A stretch of 64,000 nt of DNA from DAITBA01 sp036824005 (GTDB taxonomy: Bacteria; Pseudomonadota; Gammaproteobacteria; Burkholderiales; Rhodocyclaceae), in the NCBI GenBank assembly GCA_036824005.1, contig DAITBA010000001.1:62001-126000 (forward strand). The letters run 5' to 3'. Positions 17,091 through 24,435 of the stretch are shown here, one piece after another. A program made the translations under genes and the position numbers. Under the pieces are notes generated by a model. The model had not been told where the DNA came from. It worked only from the letters and a program-made list of their open reading frames with translations, and searched no databases. Within the stretch, counting starts at the first letter, position 1. The number at the start of each line of letters is the position of its first letter.

Positions 17091-17654
17091 TCAACCGATC
17101 CGCGAGTACTTCAGGAGTCGTTCGAGGTCTTTTATCACCCGCTTCGGATCGGGATTCGCGGGAAATCGAAGCATCAGGTTGCCCAGCGGATCGACGAGAT
17201 AGACATGCGCTCGGCGATCGGCTTCGGTGGGAAACACGGACGCCGCCGCCGGTTCGCGCGCCAATGCTATGCGCATGCTGCCGTAGTCGCGCAGCAGTTC
17301 GGCATCCGGCACCCGGGCATCCTCGACGATCCACAGACGCTCGACGCGGTCCATGTCCTTGCCCTGCGCCGTGCGCACCTGGCGCATGAGCAGGAGCATA
17401 TCGCGGCAACGCTGGTCGCATTCGGCCGGGGCGACGTGGATCATGATCCACTTCCCTTTCAGCTCGACGAGTGAAAACGGTCGGCCTGCCGCGTCCTGCA
17501 GCGCCAACGGCGGCAGCGGTTGTGGCGACAGCAGCTCACCGTAGTTCATCCGGCTCTGCGGACGGAGGAAGTAATAGGTGACGTAGGACGCCACGACCGG
17601 CAGCACGAATACGGCTGCCACAAGCAGCAACGTCTTGCGCCCGTCAAGCTTCAT
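17091..17654 (-). CDS. membrane-anchored SCO-like thioredoxin-fold protein
   Basis: 187 residues: a basic N-terminus, one membrane helix (about 7-30, TLLLVAAVFVLPVVASYVTYYF) and a periplasmic thioredoxin-like domain. It retains the CxxxC of SCO proteins (PAECDQRCRDM) and a later His (RRAHVYLVDPLGNLMLRFP). Homologues sit between surf1 and ctaA in betaproteobacterial cox clusters and are usually annotated only as transmembrane or SCO-like proteins. Its ATG (17654) overlaps the surf1 stop by 11 nt. A role in oxidase copper or thiol handling is inference from context and motif. Confidence 0.82.
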   Translation of the reverse strand: MKLDGRKTLLLVAAVFVLPVVASYVTYYFLRPQSRMNYGELLSPQPLPPLALQDAAGRPFSLVELKGKWIMIHVAPAECDQRCRDMLLLMRQVRTAQGKDMDRVERLWIVEDARVPDAELLRDYGSMRIALAREPAAASVFPTEADRRAHVYLVDPLGNLMLRFPANPDPKRVIKDLERLLKYSRIG

Positions 17655-18354
17655 TGCGTTCCTTGCGCATCGACAGGATGACAAAAAACACCGCGACCAG
17701 GGCCGACAGGGCATACCACTGGAAGGCATAACCGCGGTGCTTGTCGATTCCAAGGTCTGGCCGATCCCATTCGCGCACGAGCCCGTCATCGGCAGCGCTG
17801 GTCTGGAGTATGACGAAGGGCTGTAACTGAAGTTTCGACCACTGCTGATAGCGCTCCGGGGTGAGGTTCTGCCACAGTCTGCCCTCGGCGTACTGACCCG
17901 ACAACTCGAGAAACCGCGCGCCGGGGATGCGTGCCTCGCCGGAGATCGTCACGCCTGTTGTCGGCGCCGCGATCTCCGGCAAGCGCGACCGGTCGTGCGG
18001 GGCTGCGACCCAGCCACGGTTGACCAGTACGTGCATGGCGCTGCCTTCGATGCGCAGCGGCATCAGCACGTGATAACCGGGCGTGCCGCGCCGCGCCTTG
18101 TTGTCGAGAAACACGAGGTGCTCGGGTTGCCACCGGCCATGAGCCGTCACATGCCTGTACTCCAGCGTCGCCGCCGGCAACGGCTCGCTGCCAACAGCGA
18201 TAGCGGCCTCACGATCCAACTGGTCCATGCGCCGCTGCAGATCTTCCTTCTGATGCGCACGCCCCTGCTGCCAGTTGCCGGCAGCGATGCCCACGACAAA
18301 GAGGATCAACGCCACCGCCGTCGGCAGGGGTCGAATCACGAGGCGTCGCGTCAC
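17644..18354 (-). CDS. SURF1 family cytochrome oxidase assembly protein
   Basis: 236 residues with two terminal membrane helices (about 10-28 and 210-230) and a periplasmic domain, the Surf1/Shy1 topology. Visible blocks are GNWQQGRAHQKE at the first helix, VFLDNKARRGTPGYHVLMPL, VLVNRGWVAAP and the RGYAFQWYALSALVAVFF end. Surf1 helps insert haem A into subunit I. First gene of the minus-strand assembly operon; 75 bp separate it from a divergent DUF2909 gene. Confidence 0.93.
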   Translation of the reverse strand: MTRRLVIRPLPTAVALILFVVGIAAGNWQQGRAHQKEDLQRRMDQLDREAAIAVGSEPLPAATLEYRHVTAHGRWQPEHLVFLDNKARRGTPGYHVLMPLRIEGSAMHVLVNRGWVAAPHDRSRLPEIAAPTTGVTISGEARIPGARFLELSGQYAEGRLWQNLTPERYQQWSKLQLQPFVILQTSAADDGLVREWDRPDLGIDKHRGYAFQWYALSALVAVFFVILSMRKERNEA

Positions 18355-18429
18355 CGCACACGACCTTCGTTGCGGCCGTGGCAGGGCGATAGCGCTTTCG
18401 CTACACTGTAATTTTGGCTTGTCACTACC

Positions 18430-18624
18430 ATGCGACTGATCGTTATCGCCTTCCTCGCGCTGATCGTCGTCAGCTTGGGGTCGGCATTATTCCATCTCCT
18501 GAAACATCACGGCACATCGACGCGGACAGTGAAGGCACTGGCGCTGCGTGTGCTGCTGTCCGTCACGCTGTTCGTCATTCTGATGGCGGGCTATTACTTC
18601 GGCCTGATCCGGGACAGACTCTAA
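18430..18624 (+). CDS. twin transmembrane protein, DUF2909 family
   Basis: 64-residue hydrophobic protein with two membrane helices (IVIAFLALIVVSLGSALFHLL and VLLSVTLFVILMAGYYFGL). The family occurs almost exclusively in beta/gammaproteobacterial cox clusters between surf1 and coxC, as here. No catalytic residues; a role in oxidase assembly or stability is inferred from context alone. Divergent from surf1 and convergent with coxC. Confidence 0.85.
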   Translation: MRLIVIAFLALIVVSLGSALFHLLKHHGTSTRTVKALALRVLLSVTLFVILMAGYYFGLIRDRL

Positions 18625-18706
18625 TCCGGTCATCCCGCTGTTAGGCAGTCTGCGTCGCCGGCGTAGTCCCGGTCAAGGTTTGAACGCGGGAGCTGCGATG
18701 TGGAAG

Positions 18707-18731
18707 AAAAAACGCCGCACTCAGTGCGGCG
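18707..18731 (-). terminator. intrinsic terminator of the A1 cox operon
   Basis: Read on the minus strand: GCCGCAC (18714-18720 complement) with a 3-nt loop and GTGCGGC (18724-18730), followed by six T (A-run 18707-18712 on the plus strand). It lies about 80 bp after the coxC stop and ends the coxB-coxA-...-coxC operon. Confidence 0.88.
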
Positions 18732-18808
18732 CCATTTCACATCCGCCTCGTTGAGAGGCATCGTAAGGAGGCGTGGGCCCCTTGCACAAGTAACGGGACC
18801 CCTCGCGC

Positions 18809-19663
18809 CTACAACCAATAAACCGTCACGAACAGGAATAGCCAGACGACATCGACGAAGTGCCAGTACCACGCCACCGCTTCGAACGCGAAGTGATGGT
18901 CGGGCCTGAAATGACCGGCGAGCACACGGAACAGAATGACGATCAACATCGTCGCACCGAGCGTGACATGCAGACCGTGGAAGCCGGTGAGCATGAAGAA
19001 CGTCGAGCCATAGATGCCGGTGCTCAACTTCAGGTTCAATTCGGTGTAGGCGTGAACATACTCGTAGGCCTGGAAGCCGAGGAACGTGACGCCCAGGAGA
19101 ATCGTCAGCAGCAGACCGAGTTTGAGCTGGCCGCGGTTGCCCTGCAGCAAGCCCCAGTGCGCCCAAGTGATGGTCACGCCTGAGGAGAGCAACAGAAAAG
19201 TGTTCAAGGCGGGAATGCCCCACGCCGCCATGGGCGTGAACGGCGCCATCCCCCCCGGCGCCACGGTGTCGGGCCAGCGCGCCGAGAAGTTCGGCCACAC
19301 GTAAGTCTGACTTTCCAGGCTCGACAGATCGGGCAAGCCGATGGCGCGCACGTAGTACAGCGCACCAAAAAAGCCGGCGAAGAACATGACCTCGGAAAAG
19401 ATGAACCAGCTCATGCTCCAGCGGAAGGAAGTGTCCACCCGCTTGTTGTACTTACCGCCTTCGGACTCCCTTATGACGGTTCCGAACCACCCGAACAGCA
19501 TGTAAACCAGGAAGGCGAAGCCGATCGCCAGAACCGCCGGTCCGGCCGCGACCTTGTTCATCCACATCACTGCGCCGCTGGCCATGGCCAGCAACGCAAT
19601 GGAGCCGAAGATGGGAAATCGCGACGGCTCGGGAATGAAGTATTTTTCGACCTGCTGGATCAT
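18809..19663 (-). CDS. cytochrome c oxidase subunit III (A1-type oxidase)
   Basis: Seven-helix CoxC/CtaE subunit of 284 residues. Signatures are WSMSWFIFSEVMFFAGFFGALYY (with the lipid-binding Glu), TFFMLTGFHGLHVTLGA and AWYWHFVDVVWLFLFVTVYWL at the C-terminus. Last gene of the operon DUF2244-coxB-coxA-small peptide-ctaG-DUF2970-coxC, and followed by an intrinsic terminator. Confidence 0.96.
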   Translation of the reverse strand: MIQQVEKYFIPEPSRFPIFGSIALLAMASGAVMWMNKVAAGPAVLAIGFAFLVYMLFGWFGTVIRESEGGKYNKRVDTSFRWSMSWFIFSEVMFFAGFFGALYYVRAIGLPDLSSLESQTYVWPNFSARWPDTVAPGGMAPFTPMAAWGIPALNTFLLLSSGVTITWAHWGLLQGNRGQLKLGLLLTILLGVTFLGFQAYEYVHAYTELNLKLSTGIYGSTFFMLTGFHGLHVTLGATMLIVILFRVLAGHFRPDHHFAFEAVAWYWHFVDVVWLFLFVTVYWL

Positions 19664-19694
19664 CTCGGTTGTCTCCCTTACGAGGCTTTCCTGA

Positions 19695-19925
19695 TCATTG
19701 ACTGACTACTATGCGCACGACGAGCAGGAGCAAGAACACGAGCAGCACTGCTCCGAGGATGCCGGCGATGACCACATGGTGAGGCTTGAGCCGGGCGGCA
19801 TCCTCGTGGTAATCCGCCTTGCGACGGATACCGAAGAAAGCCCAGAATACCGCCCGCGCGACATCAAGGAAGCCGGCCGACCGCTCGGTGCGGTCAGTGT
19901 GCGATGTCCGCTGACCTGCACTCAA
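19695..19925 (-). CDS. DUF2970 family membrane protein
   Basis: 76 residues ending in one membrane helix (VVIAGILGAVLLVFLLLLVV). The conserved motif ARAVFWAFFGIRRKADYHEDAARLKP is that of DUF2970 proteins, which sit between ctaG and coxC in many betaproteobacteria. The start is a TTG at 19925 overlapping the ctaG stop (TTGA), with GGAGG six bases upstream, which implies translational coupling. Longer readings upstream run through ctaG and are not credible. Function unknown; oxidase assembly by context. Confidence 0.83.
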   Translation of the reverse strand: MSAGQRTSHTDRTERSAGFLDVARAVFWAFFGIRRKADYHEDAARLKPHHVVIAGILGAVLLVFLLLLVVRIVVSQ

Positions 19926-20485
19926 CTCCTTCCTCCCCCGGGCGCTGCGCCGCTGCCTGCCGTCGCGCCTTCGATCTCGAAGAAGGTGTACGACAGAGTA
20001 ATGGTATTGACATCCTTCGGCAACGCCGGGTCGACGACGAAGACAACCGGCATCTGCTTCACCTCGCCAGCCGCCAGCGTCTGGCGGGTAAAACAGAAGC
20101 ACTCCATCTTTCGGAAATACTGTCCCGCGAGTTTGGGTCCGTAGCTCGGAATGGCCTGACCGCTGACGGCGCGCTCGCGCGTATTGACGACCTCGTATGT
20201 GACTTGCGCGAGCTCACCCGGCCGGACGACGATACTCGACTGCAGCGGCTTGAACTGCCACGCCAGCCCATGGATGTTGGCGTCGAATTCCACGGTCACC
20301 TGGCGGCTGTAATCCACCTGCGTGCTGCGCGCAGCTTCGTCCGCTGCCAGCAGGTTGTTGATGCCCGTGACTTCGCAGATCTTCTTGTAGAACGGCACGA
20401 GGGCGAAGCCGAAGCCGAACATGCCAACGGCAACGAGCGCGAGCTTCGCCAGGAGTCGCCTGTTTTCGAGCCTTGCTGCCGTCAT
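19922..20485 (-). CDS. ctaG: cytochrome c oxidase assembly protein CtaG/Cox11
   Basis: CuB copper chaperone for subunit I. 187 residues: one N-terminal membrane helix (KLALVAVGMFGFGFALVPFY then KKICEVTGIN), then an immunoglobulin-like periplasmic domain with the copper motif MECFCFTRQTL. The ATG at 20485 is chosen because it overlaps the stop of the upstream 38-residue gene (ATGA); a TTG four codons earlier is possible. A Gly/Ala-rich tail follows the conserved FFEIEG. Confidence 0.95.
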   Translation of the reverse strand: MTAARLENRRLLAKLALVAVGMFGFGFALVPFYKKICEVTGINNLLAADEAARSTQVDYSRQVTVEFDANIHGLAWQFKPLQSSIVVRPGELAQVTYEVVNTRERAVSGQAIPSYGPKLAGQYFRKMECFCFTRQTLAAGEVKQMPVVFVVDPALPKDVNTITLSYTFFEIEGATAGSGAAPGGGRS

Positions 20486-20598
20486 TTCAGGAGCCAATTC
20501 TTGACGATGATGCCGAAGAAGAAGACGAGCACGACGGACACGAGCACCAATGCCGTGCGGGTGTTGTGGCTGCGGCGCACCTGCTGGTCAGGAGTCAT
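20482..20598 (-). CDS. cytochrome oxidase small assembly peptide (38 aa)
   Basis: A short gene in the gap between coxA and ctaG. It reads MTPDQQVRRSHNTRTALV, then one membrane helix (LVSVVLVFFFGIIV) and a KNWLLK end, 38 residues. Its stop overlaps the ctaG start (ATGA) and its ATG lies 6 bp past the coxA stop. Very short single-helix proteins with an MTPEQQ-like start occur at this site in betaproteobacterial cox operons and are annotated as small assembly proteins. Easily missed by gene callers. Confidence 0.8.
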   Translation of the reverse strand: MTPDQQVRRSHNTRTALVLVSVVLVFFFGIIVKNWLLK

Positions 20599-20604
20599 CA
20601 CGCG

Positions 20605-22191
20605 TCACTTCACGACCGGGGCGTCTTCCCAGCTGTGATAGGGAGCCGGCGACGGCAAGTGCCATTCCAGGCCCTCGGCACCCTCCCAGACCCGTCCGTC
20701 TGCCCTCTCACCACCGCGGATACAGCGCAGGATTGCAAACAGAAAGAACAGCTGCGACAGACCAAACCCGAAGGCACCGATGGTCGACACGACATTGAAG
20801 TCGGTGAATTGCGTGGCGTAGTCGGGGATGCGCCGAGGCATTCCCGCCAGTCCGAGGAAGTGCATCGGGAAGAAGGCGATGTTGAACGAAATGATCGAGC
20901 ACCAGAAATGCAGCTTGCCGAGTCCTTCCGGATACATGTTGCCCGTCCACTTGGGCAGCCAGTAGTAAGTTCCTGCGAACAGCGCGAACAGCGAGCCCGC
21001 GACCAGCACATAGTGGAAGTGTGCAACCACGAAGTAGGTTTCCTGGTACTGGATGTCCACGGGGGTGATCGCACACATGAGGCCGGTGAATCCGCCCATG
21101 GTGAAAACGAAGATGAAGCCGACCGCGAACAGCATCGGCGTCTCGAACGTCATCGAGCCCTTCCACATGGTGGCGATCCAGTTAAACACCTTCACGCCCG
21201 TGGGCACGGCGATGAGCATCGTCGCGTACATGAAGAACAACTGGGCGGTCGCCGGCATGCCGGTGGTGAACATGTGGTGCGCCCAGACAATGAAGGACAG
21301 GATGGCGATCGAGGCCGTGGCGTAGACCATCGAGGCGTAACCGAACAAGGGCTTTCGGGCGAAGGTCGGAATGACCTGGGAGACGATGCCGAAGGCAGGC
21401 AGAATCATGATGTAGACCTCGGGATGCCCGAAAAACCAGAACACATGCTGGTACAGAATCGGGTCGCCGCCGCCGGCCGCGGTGAAAAAGCTGGTGCCGA
21501 AATGGCGATCGGTGAGCGTCATGGTCACCGCGCCGGCGAGCACCGGCATGACGGCAATCAGCAGATAGGCAGTGATCAGCCACGTCCAGGCGAATAGAGG
21601 CATCTTCATCAGCGTCATGCCCGGTGCGCGCATGTTCAGAATGGTGACGATGATGTTGATGGCGCCCATGATCGAGGATGCCCCCAGAATATGCACGGCG
21701 AAAATCGCCAGATCCATGCCCATTCCCATCTGCAGGGTCAAGGGTGCGTACAATGTCCAGCCCGCGCCGGTCGCGCCGCCGGGCACGAAGAAGGAACCGA
21801 TGAGCAGGATGGCGGCCGGAGGCAGCAGCCAGAAACTCCAGTTATTCATGCGCGCGAAGGCCATGTCCGGCGCGCCGATCATCATCGGGATCTGCCAGTT
21901 GGCGAAGCCGACGAAGGCCGGCATGATCGCGCCGAACACCATGACCAAGCCGTGCATGGTGGTGAGTTGGTTGAAGAACTCGGGATTGACCCACTGAAGC
22001 CCGGGCTGGAACAACTCCGTGCGGATGACGAGCGCCATGACGCCGCCGGTGAAGAACATGATCAGACTGAACCACAGGTACAGGGTGCCGATGTCCTTAT
22101 GATTAGTCGTGGTGATCCAGCGCATGATCCCCGACGGGTGGTGGGCATGGGCGCCGTGACCGTGGCCATGTTCGTGAGCGAGCGTACTCAT
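20605..22191 (-). CDS. cytochrome c oxidase subunit I, A1 type (aa3)
   Basis: Catalytic subunit of 528 residues and twelve helices with a His-rich N-terminus (HEHGHGHGAHAHH). Ligands and channels are canonical: low-spin haem His in TMHGLVMVFG, CuB site FFGHPEVYIMIL (about residue 255) with Glu and cross-linked Tyr, WAHHMFTTGM, and haem pair VAHFHYVLVAG. The XGHPEV motif defines type A1, in contrast to the A2 subunit at 13895. It should pump protons while reducing O2. It lies 57 bp downstream of coxB. Confidence 0.97.
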   Translation of the reverse strand: MSTLAHEHGHGHGAHAHHPSGIMRWITTTNHKDIGTLYLWFSLIMFFTGGVMALVIRTELFQPGLQWVNPEFFNQLTTMHGLVMVFGAIMPAFVGFANWQIPMMIGAPDMAFARMNNWSFWLLPPAAILLIGSFFVPGGATGAGWTLYAPLTLQMGMGMDLAIFAVHILGASSIMGAINIIVTILNMRAPGMTLMKMPLFAWTWLITAYLLIAVMPVLAGAVTMTLTDRHFGTSFFTAAGGGDPILYQHVFWFFGHPEVYIMILPAFGIVSQVIPTFARKPLFGYASMVYATASIAILSFIVWAHHMFTTGMPATAQLFFMYATMLIAVPTGVKVFNWIATMWKGSMTFETPMLFAVGFIFVFTMGGFTGLMCAITPVDIQYQETYFVVAHFHYVLVAGSLFALFAGTYYWLPKWTGNMYPEGLGKLHFWCSIISFNIAFFPMHFLGLAGMPRRIPDYATQFTDFNVVSTIGAFGFGLSQLFFLFAILRCIRGGERADGRVWEGAEGLEWHLPSPAPYHSWEDAPVVK

Positions 22192-22248
22192 GCAAGACTC
22201 CTGTTTAGCAATGCCTGTAGTTCCGAATCCAGTTTCACCGCGCGCGCA

Positions 22249-23763
22249 TCATCCAGCCGGGTTTATCTCGACACGGCGAGCTTCGCGGTCCGTACCGTCG
22301 CCGGTGACGGTCGCCGGCGGCCTCATGTTGATGCGCTCGACGGGAACGCCGGCGGCCTTGAGCGCTTCGCGCACGGCCTTTGCGCGCTCTTTGGCGAGCT
22401 CCAGGTTCTTCTCCAGGCTGCCGCTCTTGTCCGTGTAGCCGGTGATATCGACTTTGGCGGACGCATTGGTATTGACGTAGTCAACGACGGCCTTGATCGA
22501 CGACTCGGCCTCGGGCGGCAGCACGTGCTTGCCCGTCTCGAAGTAAATCTTCGCCGGCATCCCCGCCGGTACGGCGGCCTCCTTCGGCGGTTCCGCAGCA
22601 GCTGGTGCCGCCGCTGGCGCAGCCGCCGCCACCGTGCCGCCAGCACGCAGCGTCTTGACGTCCGCCGGCTGCAGCATGTCACCTGCCTTGTTACCCCAGG
22701 CGTTGCGCTCGTAAGCCACGACGGCGGCGATTTCGACGTCATTCAGTTGCTTGAACGATGCCATCGCTGTGCCGGGCTTGCCGTCCAGTATCAGCTTGAC
22801 GTGTTCGACGATCGCGCCGAGCGCGACCTTCGAGCCGTCGAGTGCCGGGAAGGCGGGCGGTACGCCCTTACCATTGGCCTGGTGGCACGCCACGCAGTTT
22901 GCGGCGTAGACCTTTTCGCCGCGCGCCCTGAGTTCATCTAGGGTATAGGATTTGCTCGCGTCGTCTGCGGCGGCGGCCATTTTCTTCTTCTGCTCACTCA
23001 CCCAAGCCGAATACTTTTCCGCCGAAATCACGTGAACTTCCACCGGCATGAAACCGTGGTCCTTGCCGCATAGTTCGACACAGTTCCCTCGGTAAATACC
23101 TTCCTTCTCGGCTTTGAACCAGGTATCGCGGATGAATCCCGGAATGGCGTCCTGCTTGACGCCGAAAGCCGGCACACCCCAGGAATGTATGACGTCGTTG
23201 GCGGTGGTCAGGATGCGGACTTTTTTGTCTACCGGCACGACCAAGGGGTTATCGACCTCGAGCAGATAGTTTTCGCCCTTGGGCGTCTGGTTGCGGATCT
23301 GCTCCTGCGGTGTCGAGAGGTTACTGATGAACTTGATGCCTTCCCCTTCACCCTTTATGTAGTCGTAGCCCCAACGCCATTGGTATCCGGTCACCTTGAC
23401 CGTCAAATCGGGATTCGACGTGTCCTTCATTGCCAGCACGGTCTTGGTCGCCGGCCATGCCATGCCGAGAAGAATGAATATGGGAATGATGGTCCAGGCG
23501 AGCTCGAGCGTCGTGTTTTCGTGGAACTGTGCGGCCTGGTGCCCCCTGGACTTGCGGTGCGCGAATACGGCGTAGAACATCACGCCGAATACGATGACGA
23601 ATATAACGGAACAGATGACAAGCATCAGCGTGTGCATGTCATAGATGTCCGCGGCGACCTTGGTCACGGGCGCCTGGAGGTTGAGCCGGGTGTCGGCATT
23701 GGCGAGCCCGGAGAAGATCGCAAGCGTGACCGCCATGTAGCGGGATTTGGCAACATGCGCCAT
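22249..23763 (-). CDS. cytochrome c oxidase subunit II fused to cytochrome c and OmpA-like domains
   Basis: Unusually long CoxB (504 residues). Order: signal peptide (to about 25); two membrane helices (about 45-110); CuA domain with HSWGVPAFGVKQ and C-VEL-C-GKD-H-GFM (about 180-245); a mono-haem cytochrome c domain with CVACHQANGKG (about 290-375); an Ala/Pro linker; and a C-terminal OmpA-like domain (about 400-504) from IYFETGKHVL to the end. The OmpA domain keeps the peptidoglycan-contact Asp (TGYTDKSG) and Arg (KERAKAV). It heads the A1 cox operon after DUF2244. Anchoring of the oxidase to the cell wall is inference. Confidence 0.93.
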   Translation of the reverse strand: MAHVAKSRYMAVTLAIFSGLANADTRLNLQAPVTKVAADIYDMHTLMLVICSVIFVIVFGVMFYAVFAHRKSRGHQAAQFHENTTLELAWTIIPIFILLGMAWPATKTVLAMKDTSNPDLTVKVTGYQWRWGYDYIKGEGEGIKFISNLSTPQEQIRNQTPKGENYLLEVDNPLVVPVDKKVRILTTANDVIHSWGVPAFGVKQDAIPGFIRDTWFKAEKEGIYRGNCVELCGKDHGFMPVEVHVISAEKYSAWVSEQKKKMAAAADDASKSYTLDELRARGEKVYAANCVACHQANGKGVPPAFPALDGSKVALGAIVEHVKLILDGKPGTAMASFKQLNDVEIAAVVAYERNAWGNKAGDMLQPADVKTLRAGGTVAAAAPAAAPAAAEPPKEAAVPAGMPAKIYFETGKHVLPPEAESSIKAVVDYVNTNASAKVDITGYTDKSGSLEKNLELAKERAKAVREALKAAGVPVERINMRPPATVTGDGTDREARRVEINPAG

Positions 23764-23813
23764 CGTTCCTACCCCTCGTAACGAAATCTCGAATTACCGC
23801 GAAGCTACGTTTT

Positions 23814-24287
23814 CTAGTCGTACGCGGCGTGCAGTCGCCGCCGCAATTCTGTGGTGAGCAGACGGCGTCCGTCCTCGCTTAGATGTCGGCCGATTTCGAG
23901 CTCACTGCCGTGCGAGCGCACCGACACGCCTGCTCGCCGACCTGACCCGGCACTGACGATCCGCGCCCACAGCGGATTGAATTCGTAATAGCTGACGTGG
24001 CTGGATTCGCGGACTTCCACAGTCAGTTTTCCCTCCCTCAGGCAAATGCGCTCGTAGTCACCCACGTGGCGCGCGCTCCACACCAGCGCAACGGCAAGGG
24101 CGGCAACCTCGGCCCCGGCAAACGGCAGGATCAACCAGGCGCCAAGCAGCGCCCAGACAATCGCCAGAACGAGGCTGAACAAACCCGCGGCAAGCAAGCA
24201 CAGACAGAACGGGAGAGGCGCAATGGAACAATTGCGTCTGGCGGTAATGCAGAAACCATCGGTTCCGCTGGCCTGAACTTCTAGCAC
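23814..24287 (-). CDS. DUF2244 family membrane protein
   Basis: 157 residues with two adjacent membrane helices near 26-70 (FCLCLLAAGLFSLVLAIVWALL and the following hydrophobic stretch) and a C-terminal beta-rich region with the family-typical YERICLREGKLTVE. DUF2244 genes commonly precede coxB in alpha- and betaproteobacteria, as here (50 bp upstream). Function unknown; likely the first gene of the A1 oxidase operon. Confidence 0.85.
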   Translation of the reverse strand: MLEVQASGTDGFCITARRNCSIAPLPFCLCLLAAGLFSLVLAIVWALLGAWLILPFAGAEVAALAVALVWSARHVGDYERICLREGKLTVEVRESSHVSYYEFNPLWARIVSAGSGRRAGVSVRSHGSELEIGRHLSEDGRRLLTTELRRRLHAAYD

Positions 24288-24400
24288 TGCCGAACCTCCC
24301 CTCCGAGTTCCGCCGAGGCGGTCAAACGCGATTAGTTATGATAATTACGTCGCTTATGAGGTAACAGTTTGCCACACGCAATGCCGCCTTTCAAGCGGCT

Positions 24401-24414
24401 ATGATCTGGATCAA
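24401..24414. promoter_or_regulatory. FNR/ANR-like site upstream of DUF2244-coxBA
   Basis: ATGAT-CTGG-ATCAA matches the FNR/ANR consensus TTGAT-N4-ATCAA at nine of ten informative bases. It lies about 114 bp upstream of the DUF2244 start, in the 148-bp gap after mpl, where the A1 cox promoter should be. Oxygen-responsive control of an oxidase is plausible, but a single 14-bp match can arise by chance. Confidence 0.45.
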
Positions 24415-24435
24415 GAAACCTGCTGTTTCCTTCTG

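Noticed and set aside
24383..24399. GCCGC/GCGGC stem after the mpl stop region as a terminator
   Set aside because: It is upstream of mpl's end in the wrong place for mpl (downstream side lacks T-run) and only 5 bp long.
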